Notes under the pieces: model-generated
What the model saw: only the letters and a program-made list of their open reading frames with translations
Told to the model about the DNA's origin: nothing
The model's database searches: none
Assembly (NCBI GenBank): GCA_951217055.1
Contig: OX578276.1
Span: 136,653,787-136,717,786, forward strand
Length of the DNA: 64,000 nt
Origin: Gerris lacustris
Lineage: Eukaryota > Arthropoda > Insecta > Hemiptera > Gerridae
Direction of reading: 5' to 3'
Translations under genes and position numbers: made by a program
Shown: in pieces, positions 20,790-32,312 of the stretch
Position numbering within the stretch: the first letter of the stretch is position 1
Layout: every line of letters begins with the position of its first letter

Positions 20790-23700
20790 ATGGCCAATAA
20801 ACATCACATAGATCAACTCAAATGTGCTCAAATTAACTTACATAAATCAAAGAAAGCAACATATTCACTATGTGAAATTATTTTCCGTCGCGAATTTCAA
20901 ATTATTTTTATTCAAGAACCTTATACTCGTAATGGGTTAGTATCAGGTTTCCCAGATAATTTCAAAATCTTATCTAATGGAAAAGAAAAGAAAAGAGCAG
21001 CCATAGTAATAACAGATCCAACCATTGATATACTTTTAATAAACCAACTTTCTGATGAAGACTATGTTCTTGCAGAAATATTCTATAAAGGTAAACATTT
21101 TTGGGCAGCTAGTGCATACTTTTGCGACAATGTAGATATAAATTCTGATATAATGAAAATTGATAGAACACTTCAATACATTAAAGAACCCTTACTTTTA
21201 ATCTCCATGGATAGTAACGCACGTTCTGCCTCCTGGTTTGATACTGTATCTAATAAAAGAGGACATGTTCTTGAATCCTTTTTTGCTTCAAAAGATCTAC
21301 ATATTTTTAATTCTAATGATGGGCTACCTACGTTTCAGAATATTAAAGGTCAGAGTATTATAGATCTTACTGTCGGAACAAGTAATATAGTAAGACATCT
21401 TACAGACTGGAAAAATGAAATAGAAGAAGTTTTATCAGACCATTCTTTACTCAGTTTTAAACTATCACAAAATCGACAATCTAATAACACTGCATCTTCT
21501 GAAAATTACAGATACAGATTCACTATGAAATCTATAAATATTCAATCTTTATCAAAAAATCTTACCAGACAATTTAAAAAATTTCTTCCTGAATTAACCG
21601 AGAAACTAATTAACGTAAAAGACATGGATGACCTGTTATCCCAATTTATTCAAGATAACAAACTTAACTTACATAAATTTACGGAAGATCTGACAAAAAG
21701 GACAATATGTGCATGCATAGATTCACAGCTAACAAAAAGACAGAAAAAGAGAAAAGTTCCTTGGTGGCATCCAGAACTGACTAAACTTCTTAAAAGTGTT
21801 ATAAAAAAGAGGAGTCTTTTTCAAAGAACTAAAAATAATGAATCACTGCGTCTGCTCAGGAAAACCCAGTATTATGAAGAAAAAGCTGTTTATGGGAAAC
21901 TGATCTTAGAAAGGAAAAAAGAAACTTGGAGAGAATATTGCGAAAACACAAATCCAAACCTACCTTGGAATCAAATTTACAAAAGCGCAACAGAAAAAAT
22001 TAAATCAAACTCTGGGCTCAGTACTGTTAAACTATCGTCAGGATCCTATACTTCTGATCTGCAATCGACTGCTGAATGTCTTATGGAAAAATTTTGCCCA
22101 TCAGATGATCACGGAACAGATAATAACTTACATTCAGAACTGAGAAAAGAAGTGGAAAACCCGACTTTAACACAAGATGATCAAATATTTACCAGCTATG
22201 AAATAAAAAATGTAATTAACAGTTTTAATGTGTCCAAAGCTCCTGGAATCGACGGAATTTCTGCTGATATATGGAAGATCCTATTCGATCTCTTTCCTAA
22301 CTTACTATTAGCACTTTACAATAAATGTCTAACTACACACACATTCCCTGATATTTGGAAGAAATCTTTCATTGTTCCAATAGTGAAACCAGGAAAAGAA
22401 AACTCAGATGATATTTCAAAGTACAGACCAATTAGTCTCCTTCCCGTTGGAGGAAAAATTTTAGAAAAACTTCTCATCAATAGATTATTATATTACCTTG
22501 AGTATAACAAAAAATTAAACAAGAAACAATATGGATTCTATCCGCAATCAAATGCAATGGATGCTGTTAAAGAAGCAAAATCTTTTATTGATGCTGCATT
22601 AAAAAATAAAGAAGAAGCTCTACTGATATCACTAGACGTTCAAGGAGCATTCGATGCCGCATGGTGGACTGCTATACTCTTTCAACTCAGAAAATGGGAC
22701 TGTCCCAAAAATCTATTCCTATTAACTAAAAATTATTTTAACAATAGATTTGCTGTTTTATCTGGTTCAGGCTACAATTGTGAAAAAAGAATAACAAAAG
22801 GATGCCCCCAAGGATCTTGTAGCAGCCCAGGATTTTGGAATATACAATACGATTCTTTACTAGGGTTAGAGTACCCCGCAGAGGTAAAGGTCATTGCTTT
22901 TGCAGACGACCTTCTCATTTTAATAAAAGGAGAAGACGGATTAACATTAAGTGCGTTAGGTAATCAAGCTCTCCATGTTGTAGAAGAATGGGCTCATCAA
23001 AACAAAATTGGTTTCAACACAACCAAATCCCAGATATTAAGAATCAGTCGGAAACGAAGACAAGCAATTATTAATGTTTATTTAAACGGTTCTAAACTAG
23101 TTGAAGTAGAAACCCTTAAGTATCTTGGAGTGACATTTGATAAACATTTATCTTGGAACTATCATATCAACACTATTTGTAACAAAGCATTAAAAATTAT
23201 TGGTCTTTTATCTCGATCAGCAAGATTACATTGGGGATTGGGTTCGGAAGCCTTACAGACTATTTATAAAGGAGCTATACTCCCTCTATTCACATACGGA
23301 ATACCTTGCTGGATTGAGGCCCTTAATAGGAAGTACAATGTTAATAAACTGAGGAGAGTACAACGCTTAATAGCTTTACGGATAATCAAAGGCTATCGAA
23401 CCATATCGTTTGAAGCAGCAGTTCTAATAGCAGATATCATACCAATCGAATTAGAGCTTCAACACCTAGCTCGATTGTCCAACTGGATTGAGAATATTGA
23501 TTGTCCCCTAAAATATGACAAACCCGTACCACATGCGAAATGGCTACATCCTGCTGACTATCCCGCTAAAGCATTTTCGGAAAACAAAATTAATGCAAAT
23601 ATTAACATATATACAGATGGAAGTAAACATGAAGAAGGAGTTGGTGCTGCTTTTATAATCTATAAAAATTTTAAAATTATCCATCAAGAAAAATTTAAAT

Positions 23701-24461
23701 TATTAAAAGATTGTTCTAATAATCAAGCTGAGCTTCTGGCAATTCAGATGGCACTTCTTTGGCTAACATCAAATATTTCATTGAAAGACCAAATTATTAT
23801 CTACTCAGACAGCCAGGTGTCAATTAGCTGTATTCATAACCAAGATTGCCACTTTGTCTTGGCCGAGTCTTGCAGGACATTGCTCTTACAACTTTTGAGA
23901 CAAGGTACAAGCATACAAATTAAATGGGTAAAAGGTCATTCTGGTGTAGAAGGAAATGAAAAAGCTGACGAATTAGCTAAAGAAGCCTCATTAAACTCCT
24001 TCAGTGGCTGTCTAGTGTATGAAAGGATTCCCAAATCGGTGTTAAAACGGATGAGTTATGACATAAGTATGGAGAAATGGAAAGAACTATGGAGAAATTC
24101 AGAGAAAGGATTGTGGACCAAAAAGTTCTTTCCAACAGTTGAGTGCAGAGCGAAAACGAATTTGAACATTACATACAAGATGACGCAAGCACTCACTGGA
24201 CATGGCTCGAACAAAGCATACCTCCACCGTTTTAACATCATTCCAGATCCTTCATGCAGCTGCGACAGGGCATCTCCACAAACTTGGGAACATATCATCT
24301 TTAATTGCCCCATATATAATCGAGAGAGAAGCTCATTGATGTCAAGCCTTATTACGAGAGGAGAACACTGGAGCCCATCAAATTTACAAATATTTACAAC
24401 ATTTTTCCATATTTTCTCAAAATTTATAAATTCCTTAAATTTTGACAAATTAAGTTCATAG
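20790..24461 (+). CDS. LINE ORF2 polyprotein: EN, RT, RNase H, zinc motif
   Basis: The frame is uninterrupted for 1223 residues. An apurinic-type endonuclease fills about 10-225 (INLHKSKKATY, IIFIQEPYT, SMDSNARSASW, LSDHSLLSF). The reverse transcriptase covers about 500-780: IVPIVKPGK..YRPISLLP, LDVQGAFDAAWW near 625, GCPQGSCSSPGFWN near 670 and the catalytic FADD near 703-706. RNase H spans about 935-1080 with YTDGSKHEEGVGAAF, NNQAELLAIQMAL, YSDSQVSIS and WVKGHSGVEGNEKADELA, so its D-E-D residues are present. The tail holds CSC..H-x4-C near 1155-1175. ORF2 nicks target DNA, primes from it and copies the RNA. All catalytic motifs look intact. The ATG lies 11 nt inside the shifted-frame extension of ORF1, supporting this start. 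Confidence 0.93.
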   Translation: MANKHHIDQLKCAQINLHKSKKATYSLCEIIFRREFQIIFIQEPYTRNGLVSGFPDNFKILSNGKEKKRAAIVITDPTIDILLINQLSDEDYVLAEIFYKGKHFWAASAYFCDNVDINSDIMKIDRTLQYIKEPLLLISMDSNARSASWFDTVSNKRGHVLESFFASKDLHIFNSNDGLPTFQNIKGQSIIDLTVGTSNIVRHLTDWKNEIEEVLSDHSLLSFKLSQNRQSNNTASSENYRYRFTMKSINIQSLSKNLTRQFKKFLPELTEKLINVKDMDDLLSQFIQDNKLNLHKFTEDLTKRTICACIDSQLTKRQKKRKVPWWHPELTKLLKSVIKKRSLFQRTKNNESLRLLRKTQYYEEKAVYGKLILERKKETWREYCENTNPNLPWNQIYKSATEKIKSNSGLSTVKLSSGSYTSDLQSTAECLMEKFCPSDDHGTDNNLHSELRKEVENPTLTQDDQIFTSYEIKNVINSFNVSKAPGIDGISADIWKILFDLFPNLLLALYNKCLTTHTFPDIWKKSFIVPIVKPGKENSDDISKYRPISLLPVGGKILEKLLINRLLYYLEYNKKLNKKQYGFYPQSNAMDAVKEAKSFIDAALKNKEEALLISLDVQGAFDAAWWTAILFQLRKWDCPKNLFLLTKNYFNNRFAVLSGSGYNCEKRITKGCPQGSCSSPGFWNIQYDSLLGLEYPAEVKVIAFADDLLILIKGEDGLTLSALGNQALHVVEEWAHQNKIGFNTTKSQILRISRKRRQAIINVYLNGSKLVEVETLKYLGVTFDKHLSWNYHINTICNKALKIIGLLSRSARLHWGLGSEALQTIYKGAILPLFTYGIPCWIEALNRKYNVNKLRRVQRLIALRIIKGYRTISFEAAVLIADIIPIELELQHLARLSNWIENIDCPLKYDKPVPHAKWLHPADYPAKAFSENKINANINIYTDGSKHEEGVGAAFIIYKNFKIIHQEKFKLLKDCSNNQAELLAIQMALLWLTSNISLKDQIIIYSDSQVSISCIHNQDCHFVLAESCRTLLLQLLRQGTSIQIKWVKGHSGVEGNEKADELAKEASLNSFSGCLVYERIPKSVLKRMSYDISMEKWKELWRNSEKGLWTKKFFPTVECRAKTNLNITYKMTQALTGHGSNKAYLHRFNIIPDPSCSCDRASPQTWEHIIFNCPIYNRERSSLMSSLITRGEHWSPSNLQIFTTFFHIFSKFINSLNFDKLSS

Positions 24462-24960
24462 TTTTGATGTGATGTACATTTATTTAATTTCATTCATATA
24501 ATTATTTATTTATTTCATTATTTAATTATTTTATTATTATTATTATTTTATTTTTTTTATTTTTTTTTATTTATTTTTTTTTATTTTTTTTTTTATTTAT
24601 TTTTTTATTTTTTTATTTATTTATTTATTTTTTTTATTTTATTTTATTTTTTTTTTATTTTTATTTTTTATTTTTATTTTTATTTTTTTTTAATTTGCCT
24701 CCCTAATTTATTACAAACGTTACATTTCAATGTAAGCAAACCTCTAAATTTATGTTATCGTTAATTAGTCTCTTTTTCATTTTTGATATGTAAATCCCGT
24801 TGCCTTCTTAAACCATTTTATTATTTAAACATCTAAATTATAGTTATATTACTCTTTAAAATGATAGCTAACATATGTAATAATTATTGGGACATATGGA
24901 TCAATAAACGGCTTTCTAAGACGGTTACTCTTAGAAAGAAAAAAAAAAAAAAAAAAAAAA

Positions 24961-25756
24961 CTCTGTAAAACATCACGCAATAATAATATATCGGATTAAC
25001 AATGATGTTCAAGTTCTAACCAAATTCGAGTTACATATAACCTGACGTATGAAACAAATTCTATGGTCACACAGTCATATTATTGAAAAAAATTAAAAAT
25101 ACCAAGTTGACGCATTGGATGGCAATTCTTTGTAGAAGCCATATGTCCTACCTAAGAGCTAATAGGAATTCGGAATAAGAAGATAGGTAACTATTTTATT
25201 TTTTTTATTTATATTATTTTCTCTTTTTCTCTAACCACCTCGTACTGGGTAAATATGTCTATTAGTCAACAACTGCAGCACATTTTAGAAGACAACCTTA
25301 ATCAGTTAATTAATCTCTTATTGTCTTTATTTTTTATAGAAGTGTTAAAATTAATCCATACAAAGACCGGAAATGTTAGTAGATCGGTAGTAAGAATGCT
25401 TTATGTTTCTTCTCATCTTTGAACTAGAAGCTAAGTAAAATGTTTGTTAAAAAAAATATGATAAAAATTGAAGTGAAACGAAAGTATCAATGGACAAGTG
25501 AAAGGAGAGCATTTAGCGAAGCGAGTGATTCAAGAACGGGTTAGTATGTACTGAGGTTTACTTAAAGCTTAGGCTCATTACTGATATGTCTGATATAAGG
25601 TTTTCCAGCAGTGTAAGTCTTGCAAAAGGGTCCTTGTTGCTCTTGTAAAAATCGAGATAATTCTCCTTTCGCATAAAAAATATCCTCGAGTGATTTTATT
25701 CCATTTTTTGTAATGCACAAAGAAAAGAGTTTCAATAAATTGTTAAAGAATTTCAC
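24961..25756. other. No recognisable gene
   Basis: AT-rich flank of the LINE. A 64-codon minus-strand frame at 25562-25756 has no known motif. Confidence 0.4.
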
Positions 25757-25757
25757 T

Positions 25758-25942
<185 letters not shown>

Positions 25943-26175
25943 TGAGAAATTATCACATAATTGTGGATATATACAAGACAGCCGAAATAAACTTAAGTTT
26001 CTATATGTTATTCTAGGCCTATCGCGTAAGATAACAAGGTATTGAAGAGATAATACATTTATAATGTTTGCACTAAGGTATCGAAAATTTATTATTGGGT
26101 TTTTTACTTATAATTAATGATTAACGTACTTATTTATATTTAGGAATATTTATAGATTAGTGTCCATCAGACATT

Positions 26176-26229
26176 GACATAATATTAAAAAACCAAGATA
26201 TATATTATATTGGTTTTTAATATTATGTC
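26176..26229. repeat. Short palindrome
   Basis: A 21-base arm (26176-26196) pairs with a 20-base arm (26210-26229) across a 13-base AT-rich loop, with one base unpaired. Confidence 0.8.
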
Positions 26230-26426
26230 GTTTCTGGATTATTTTTTTTGACTGGAAGAGACTCTTGTATTAAAGTCTTAATCGTAATAATAAGATAATA
26301 AAACATGATTAGGTAGTTTTTTTATTTTTTTTATTTAATTCCCATGGTCCATTAACATAGTACCCTAAGCCCTAAGTCATAATTTTACATTATGATTGTG
26401 ATTTTAATCACAATTAAATATAATTA

Positions 26427-26520
26427 TACATCATCATTATGTTGTACCATTATGGTGTATATATCATCATTATGTTATACCATTATGGTGTATATATCAT
26501 CATTATGGTGTCTACCTATA
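26427..26520. repeat. Short tandem repeat, ~37-bp unit
   Basis: About two and a half units of a TATATATCATCATTATGTT-type phrase followed by ACCATTATGGTG. Non-coding. Confidence 0.6.
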
Positions 26521-27275
26521 TGATCATTATGTTTACGAGTCTATAGTGCGATGATGTGAGATAGTGTGGGAGTGAACTCAGTGTGGACAAGGTGAAGTGT
26601 GTCAGAACATGTTGATTTAGTGACAACCCTCCTCCTAACTACTCTCATAATTTATGTGTAACTGTTTTATATATATAAATATAATTTATATATTTTAGCT
26701 TAGTTATATATATATAATCTAAGCTTTATCAAAATAACAAGACTTAATTTCCCTAAAACACGATTGTCCCAAGGTGCCCCATGAACCAACCTCTCACGCA
26801 TTGCCCTATAAGTAAACTAGAATTGTTATTAGAAAATTGATGCAAGGTAATATGGCTAAACTATTGATGTAATATAACTTGTTCTCTATTTTTAGGGTAC
26901 ATAGCCAAAATCGAGGACCCTTATACATTCCCGTGCTTGTCTGGTTATATCACACCTGATGTCCGAAAGTACCCGATACACAAATGTTTAACTTTGCAGT
27001 AATGTTTTGTGCAGTAACCCAAACACAGGAAAATTACAGGTGCCCTAAAATATCACCCTTCAAGAACAAGTGATTGGTAAACACACGTGGGGCGACATGG
27101 AGAGTTAAATGAAAGAGGAGGACGCCCTGAGTTTGAATATATATTTGGTTGTTTTTTTGTACCAATTTATTTTTGCGTCATGTGCCCTTAAGATTTGGTT
27201 TTTACCTGTCCTCCCTTAGTTTTTTAACAAATCAGCGAAATATCTAAGACCTTTTTTTTTATTTCGCTTATTTTG

Positions 27276-27308
<33 letters not shown>

Positions 27309-27742
27309 GTCCCCCTAAAATATTATAAAAATATTATCTTGGGAACGGATTGAGGTAGACGCTTTGGGGTAGTTTCATTGCGTTTGGACAATAAAAATGC
27401 ATGTCATAGCATATTTTTCAAGTCATTAAAATAAATTATTCAAATGCTGGGCCGATTATGCTGGTTAACGAACTCTTCCGATTTGTTTAATTTCCTACGG
27501 ACCGTTTGTGTGTACTGAGAGCGCACACTAGACCAATTTATTATTATTTTTTAAGATTCTCTGCATCGTCATGCATTTCAGACTAAATGGAATCAAATTT
27601 GAGCTTCATACGTAAATACATTCCTGTACCCTAACTAATAAAAAGAACATTATTTAAATAATATTTTTCTTTTTGGACTCAAGGGATGATCAAAAAAAAA
27701 ACATTTCAATTTAGATTATATATATATATATAATCGGTGCAA
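26521..27742. other. No recognisable gene; poly-A and AT tracts
   Basis: Poly-A at about 27279-27305 and a short (AT)n at 27718-27732. No coding feature is recognised. A stretch near 26885-27200 has a repeat-like texture and resembles about 31250-31520 (both have ATGAAAGxGxxxxCGCC-type and GTACCAA-type phrases). Confidence 0.4.
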
Positions 27743-27775
27743 ATTTTCGTCCATACCTGGGCATCATCAGGCCAT
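27743..27775 (-). repeat. Penelope-type terminal hairpin motif
   Basis: On the minus strand it reads CCTGATGATGCCCAGGTATGG then ACGAAAATTTGC. This is the same CTGATGATG/stem/CGAAA layout as the PLE end at 9623-9655. No PLE coding sequence is seen next to it. Confidence 0.45.
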
Positions 27776-27955
27776 TATCTGAGTAGTAAGAGTGTTCATG
27801 TTACTTAAACAGTTCAAGCTTGTAAGAAAATGTTAATATCGGTTAATATAGGTAATCGGTCTAGTTCTATTGTCGTAAATGTCGACTCCTAGACTTGTGG
27901 ATAATTGAAAGCTTAATTTGGGACTAAGTATCGTAATTGACAGAGGAAATTATTC

Positions 27956-28030
27956 TTCAGTGTAGCTCAGTTGTTAAGAGCGCTATTACTGGAAATATAG
28001 AGGCCCGTGGTTCGAGTCCCGGCGCTGGAG
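27956..28030 (+). repeat. Dispersed tRNA-like repeat (third copy)
   Basis: It is related to the 16886 and 17234 copies: GTAGCTCAGTTG A box, GGA anticodon loop with one inserted T in the stem, and GGTTCGAGTCC B box. The acceptor stem pairs fully if wobbles are allowed. Homology extends about 120 bp upstream and about 110 bp downstream to the same A-rich end. So the mobile unit is larger than a tRNA. It is a diverged member of the family. Confidence 0.65.
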
Positions 28031-28139
28031 TCTATTTTTCTCTGTCTGTTTCCCGTTGTTAATAATAATTATAATTTGATTTAATTAAAATTTAAACTTT
28101 CCGTAGTATGAATACTACCAAAAACTTAAAAAAGAAAAG

Positions 28140-29742
28140 AAAATGTTACTCACCCTTTGTTGGTTTATAAATTAGGAGTTTGAAATGAACTCTTATTACT
28201 GGCGAAAATTTGCACTGATTATAATTGTTTTTTTAAAAATAAAAAAATAAATGTTTTTTTAATGATCATCCTTAGAGCCCATTAAGAAAAAGAATATTAG
28301 AAAATTTAGGGATTAATTGAAGAATAAATAATTATTTAAATAGCTCATATTCAATAGATTTTTTTGGTATTACTTAAATTTAATTTATTTAAAAATGAAA
28401 AGAACAGTCTTATACAAATAATATTTAAGATTTCGATTTGTTGCCTTCACATTTCCGGAAATTTTTGGTTTTATAATCGATTTCTTAGCTAATCGGCTTC
28501 GTTGGTTTAGGCAGGATTAAGGCTTCAAAATCTTGTACTCGTAGATGCTAGAGTCCAGGGACAGTGATTTAGATTTACGCATTTCCATTTCCTTGGATGG
28601 AAGGCTTTGTAAGGACCGCAAAGCCTTCTTATAAATAACTGTAGCCTATCTCTTGACCCGGTTACTGTCTCACAACTTAGTAACAAGTCAATTCAAAGTT
28701 GAATGTTGAATTACTTAAACAATTTTGAATTACGTACCAAAGAAAAAATTACTAGACTCAAAAAATGTAAAAAGAAGGATTTATTAAATTCTTACATGAG
28801 TAAACTCAAGGTTAAGTTAACAAGGTGTGAAAATAACATTTTTTCTCTCTACAAACAGGAAACTGAGGATGTGTACAATAAACCCTCTCTCTGTTCTTTC
28901 TCATTTCGTTTACAATCATTCTTCATTTTCTTTTGGATTTTGTCCATTTCTAAGCTAAATTGACTTTAGCGATATTACTTTACATTGCTACAATTGTTTA
29001 TAGTTAGTGCTTTATTGTACGATCTTAACTCGTTGTAATAAGTATATGAGTGTGTAGGTTAAGGTTGTTTGAAGTCCTTGGCTAGGTAATGCATTATTTG
29101 AGGGTGAAAATGTGAAATGCCGTCATAGGAGTAAACGTGAGTGGATTGGACAATTCAATAGAGAGAAAATTTTGTGCAATTGAGACAGGTGTTGCCAAAT
29201 TCTCAGGTTGCAAACGTGTAGCCTTAAGTTAAGCGTTTGTTATCACTAGTTATAAATAGTTTTATCCTCACTATTGTGAAATACCTGCACCTGTAAACCC
29301 TCACTATTTCTGTATTATCCCTTCTCACCGTCACTATTAAGAGGTAAAGAATGTGAATTATTAAGTGAAGTAACATTACAAAAATACAAAATGTGCCAAC
29401 ATGTAAAGTCGAATTAATCACAAACTATGCCGTGAAAGTTATTTTTCGAGAAAGAATTATTTATCTTATGCCAATTTTAGTTTTTGTTTAAGACAATGCA
29501 AATTTACTCCGCTGCAGGAAATTTAACCACAGATCCTTTTGCTCTCCGGTCCGATGTTTTAATCAGTTATCTAAATCGTTGTAATCATCTTAAATCTGAC
29601 CCCATAAAAAATCAGCTAATTTTCATCTATAACTATATAAATTCATACCGATCCTCATCCATTTGTTTGATCTGAGGTGTAATAGAGAAAGCGTTCCATC
29701 TAGGATAGAACGCATTTTTATCTTTATAAAAAACGAATTTTT
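28140..29742. other. No certain gene; possible PLE 5' region
   Basis: A lysine-rich 86-codon frame at 28703-28963 could belong to the N-terminal part of the downstream PLE, but shows no diagnostic motif. No RT motif was found in this interval. A small hairpin (GAAGGCTTTG..CAAAGCCTTC) lies near 28600-28630. Confidence 0.35.
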
Positions 29743-30069
29743 ATCTTTATAAAAATAACCAAAGTAGTTTACAAAATAAAATGCAAGGATTGTGATAAAG
29801 TATACATCGGTGAAACAAAGCAAAAGTTAAGCAGCCGACTAAAACAGCATATGTATGATATACAAGCGAAAAATGGAATAACGGCCCTAGCTAACCATAC
29901 AGCTAATGAAAACCACCAAATAGACAATAATAATATTAAAGTTCTAGGTACGGAAGTAAATGAAGCTGCGAGGAAATTTCTAGAAGCTACATTAATAGCC
30001 ATGACAGATAATTCAATTAATTATAAAACTGACGCTAAAGACATAAATAAATATTATCAGCTATATTAA
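29743..30069 (+). pseudogene. Penelope-like GIY-YIG endonuclease fragment
   Basis: An open frame from about 29743 reads VVYKIKCKDCDKVYIGETKQ, then LSSRLKQHM. This is the GIY-YIG domain as found in PLEs: C-x2-C before VYIGET, and the arginine-lysine helix. A histidine (NHTANENH) and a glutamate near the end (RKFLEATLI) follow, as expected for the active site. It stops at 30069. No RT is recognisable upstream, so the element is 5'-truncated or decayed. It differs clearly from the PLE at 8.6-9.7 kb. A hairpin motif at 30620-30655 probably marks its 3' end. Confidence 0.8.
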
Positions 30070-30619
30070 AATTCAAATAGTAAACTCAAATCAAATCTCC
30101 TGCCGTTATATCTTTTTCTTATCACAATCAAATATAATCTAAAATAATGGAAATAGGAAATACAATTTGTTTAATAATAATTTAATAATTCTAGTATTTA
30201 TTAATTTCAGAACTACATAAATTAACATAAAATTAATATAAAATTAAAACGGTTGACAGGTTGTGGAAGGTTTTAATTGGTTACCTCTAGACCATAGTAT
30301 TTTAATTCATTGTTACTACTCTATTAGTTATGTTATTTAGTTATGTGTTATTTCTGATAGTTATTGTTGTTTAGTTAGTATTATTTTGTAATGAATTTTG
30401 TAAAGTACCAGTGTGGAGTTAATGTAAGAACTATGACTGACGAAACCATTGATTATGATAAAATTATTTTAACTTTCAATTGAAAACAGACAACGCTTTC
30501 CTTGTGATAGGTAAGATATTTTAAGTGATTAAATTTACATGGAGCAATTTAAGGTATTTATGTATAAAAATATGTGATATAATAAGAGAAAAAATTAATG
30601 TGATTTATTGGTGTTTTAG

Positions 30620-30655
30620 GCATGAATATGCCCCGGAGGGGGGCGAAATATAGCC
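30620..30655 (+). repeat. PLE 3' terminal hairpin motif
   Basis: GAATATGCCCC-GGAG-GGGGGCGAAATA: a CCCC/GGGG stem followed by CGAAA, about 550 bp downstream of the GIY-YIG frame. It has the same layout as the PLE end at 9623. Confidence 0.5.
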
Positions 30656-30659
30656 ATGA

Positions 30660-31735
30660 CTAATATTGAGCAGTTGTCAATTTATTTAGTTTACCCTTAA
30701 ACGACCCACAAGCAACAGAAGATAAATAATAAAAGGGACAAATGACAAAATTCACAAAAGTATTGTTTAACTGTAATTAATTGTAAGGAAATTAAATATA
30801 ATAATTTAAACCGATTAATTTTGATAACATTTATAAGGAATTTTTAGTTAACGTATCTATTTGGTTAATCTGGAGGTGCCACGACGTTATATAATATATT
30901 TATTTGACAGTTATAATTATTATTATCATTACTCAATTTGCAATAAGAAAGTAGCATCAAACATTTCGAAAGTATTCAAATTTCGATCCACAAGAAAACT
31001 GCGTGTACCTATGGTGCTTGTGACTGGTTAGTTTCTTATGTATTTTTAAAGAGCTACCGCATCCGAGCTTACCGTAGGTCACGAAGGATTTGTGATAATC
31101 CTTAAAAAAAAATCCCTCTGGCTCTCAATTAAATATTTCTTCAACCAAAATCCGTTATAGACTTAAGAGAATATCATTCGACATTTTTGCGGACGCCATA
31201 TAATACCTATAATTTCATATTAATGAAATTTGCCTGATGTCAAACTTAGCTCACTCCTGATCATCTTAACTTTTTTCTTGGGTTTTAGGGTCTGTAAGCA
31301 AAACTGAAGACAAACGAAATATATTGGGAAGCCCTTAAACATAATACCTCATAAGAAAGCGGTTGAACAATTTTTTAACCGAAATGCTTCAGAATGTTAA
31401 ATGAAAAATGAAAGCGCCTTGAGTACATACATATATCTGGTTTCATTTTTGTACCAACCCATATTTGCGCCAAGTGCCTTAAAAATTGTGTTTTTCGAGT
31501 CCCCCTCTATTTTTTAAATAATCATTGTTATTCTTTGTGGATAAACACGAAACATTTAAAGGCAGTTTTCATGCGTCGCTTATTTTGAAAGAAAAAAAAC
31601 TTAAAATAAAACGCACGAAGTAGTAAAGTAGAAACTTTTACAAACACACTCCTTTATAGAAGACAAGTTATTACTTGAACTAAAGCCAATTCGACTTGAG
31701 AAAAAAAAGATGTTCACCGGATGTCTAATTTTTCA

Positions 31736-31821
<86 letters not shown>

Positions 31822-31997
31822 TTATATTTAACGCGCAATTCCCTGGCTACCAGAAAGCATAAACAAAAGCCTCCGCTACTAGAATTGCTCTCTCTACAAG
31901 AAATTGGCTGGCAAAAAGATTAATACATCATTAGAAATGTGTTGGCAGTTTCAAATTAGGGATATTATTTGTTAGATATCAAGTATAAAGCCTAAAA
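30660..31997. other. No recognisable gene; (AT)n microsatellite
   Basis: A pure (AT)n tract spans about 31736-31817. The rest is AT-rich with old repeat texture (31130-31650). No gene is seen. Confidence 0.5.
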
Positions 31998-32312
31998 TAC
32001 TCGGGGCGAGTTTACAAGCTACAAGCCGGCTTTTTTACAAGCAGCTCGTTAACTAGCTCAGTGTACTTGATGCACTCGCACCATTAGCTGCTACTAAAAA
32101 TCTCTGGAGAAGGTTGACTCTACCGGTGACTTTACACTCCACTCGCCAGCTTTTCACAACACATACTGGAAAATGTCACAGCACCACATGGTTTCTACAC
32201 GCCAGCTACTTGACTACTGAGCAAGTGGAAAGTTTCGTTTGTCTTCGACAACTAGCGCATTCGCCGACACGCCGGCTTGTAGCTTGTATACTCGCCCCGT
32301 GTACTTGAGCCT
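31998..32312. mobile_element. ~310-bp MITE with CGGGGCGAG ends
   Basis: The left end CGGGGCGAGTTTACAAGCTA continues to ACAAGCCGGC. It is mirrored at the right by GCCGGCTTGTAGCTTGTATA and CTCGCCCCG. The terminal inverted repeats are about 33 bp with few mismatches. The interior is GC-richer than the flanks and non-coding. A target duplication is not clear. Confidence 0.7.

Larger units (their letters stand above)
19550..24960 (+). mobile_element. Near-intact I-group LINE (EN-RT-RNase H) with poly-A
   Basis: The element runs from an uncertain 5' end (somewhere in about 19450-19690) through ORF1 and ORF2, then a T-rich 3' UTR (24494-24690, TTTATT-type repeats), to a poly-A tail at about 24939-24960. 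RNase H after the RT plus a C-terminal zinc motif places it in the I superfamily (I/LOA/R1 relatives). I found no clear target-site duplication around the poly-A. Coding regions show only one visible lesion, an A-run frameshift in ORF1. Confidence 0.85.

Noticed and set aside
24056..24493. 145-codon minus-strand ORF
   Set aside because: It is antisense to the end of the intact LINE ORF2.
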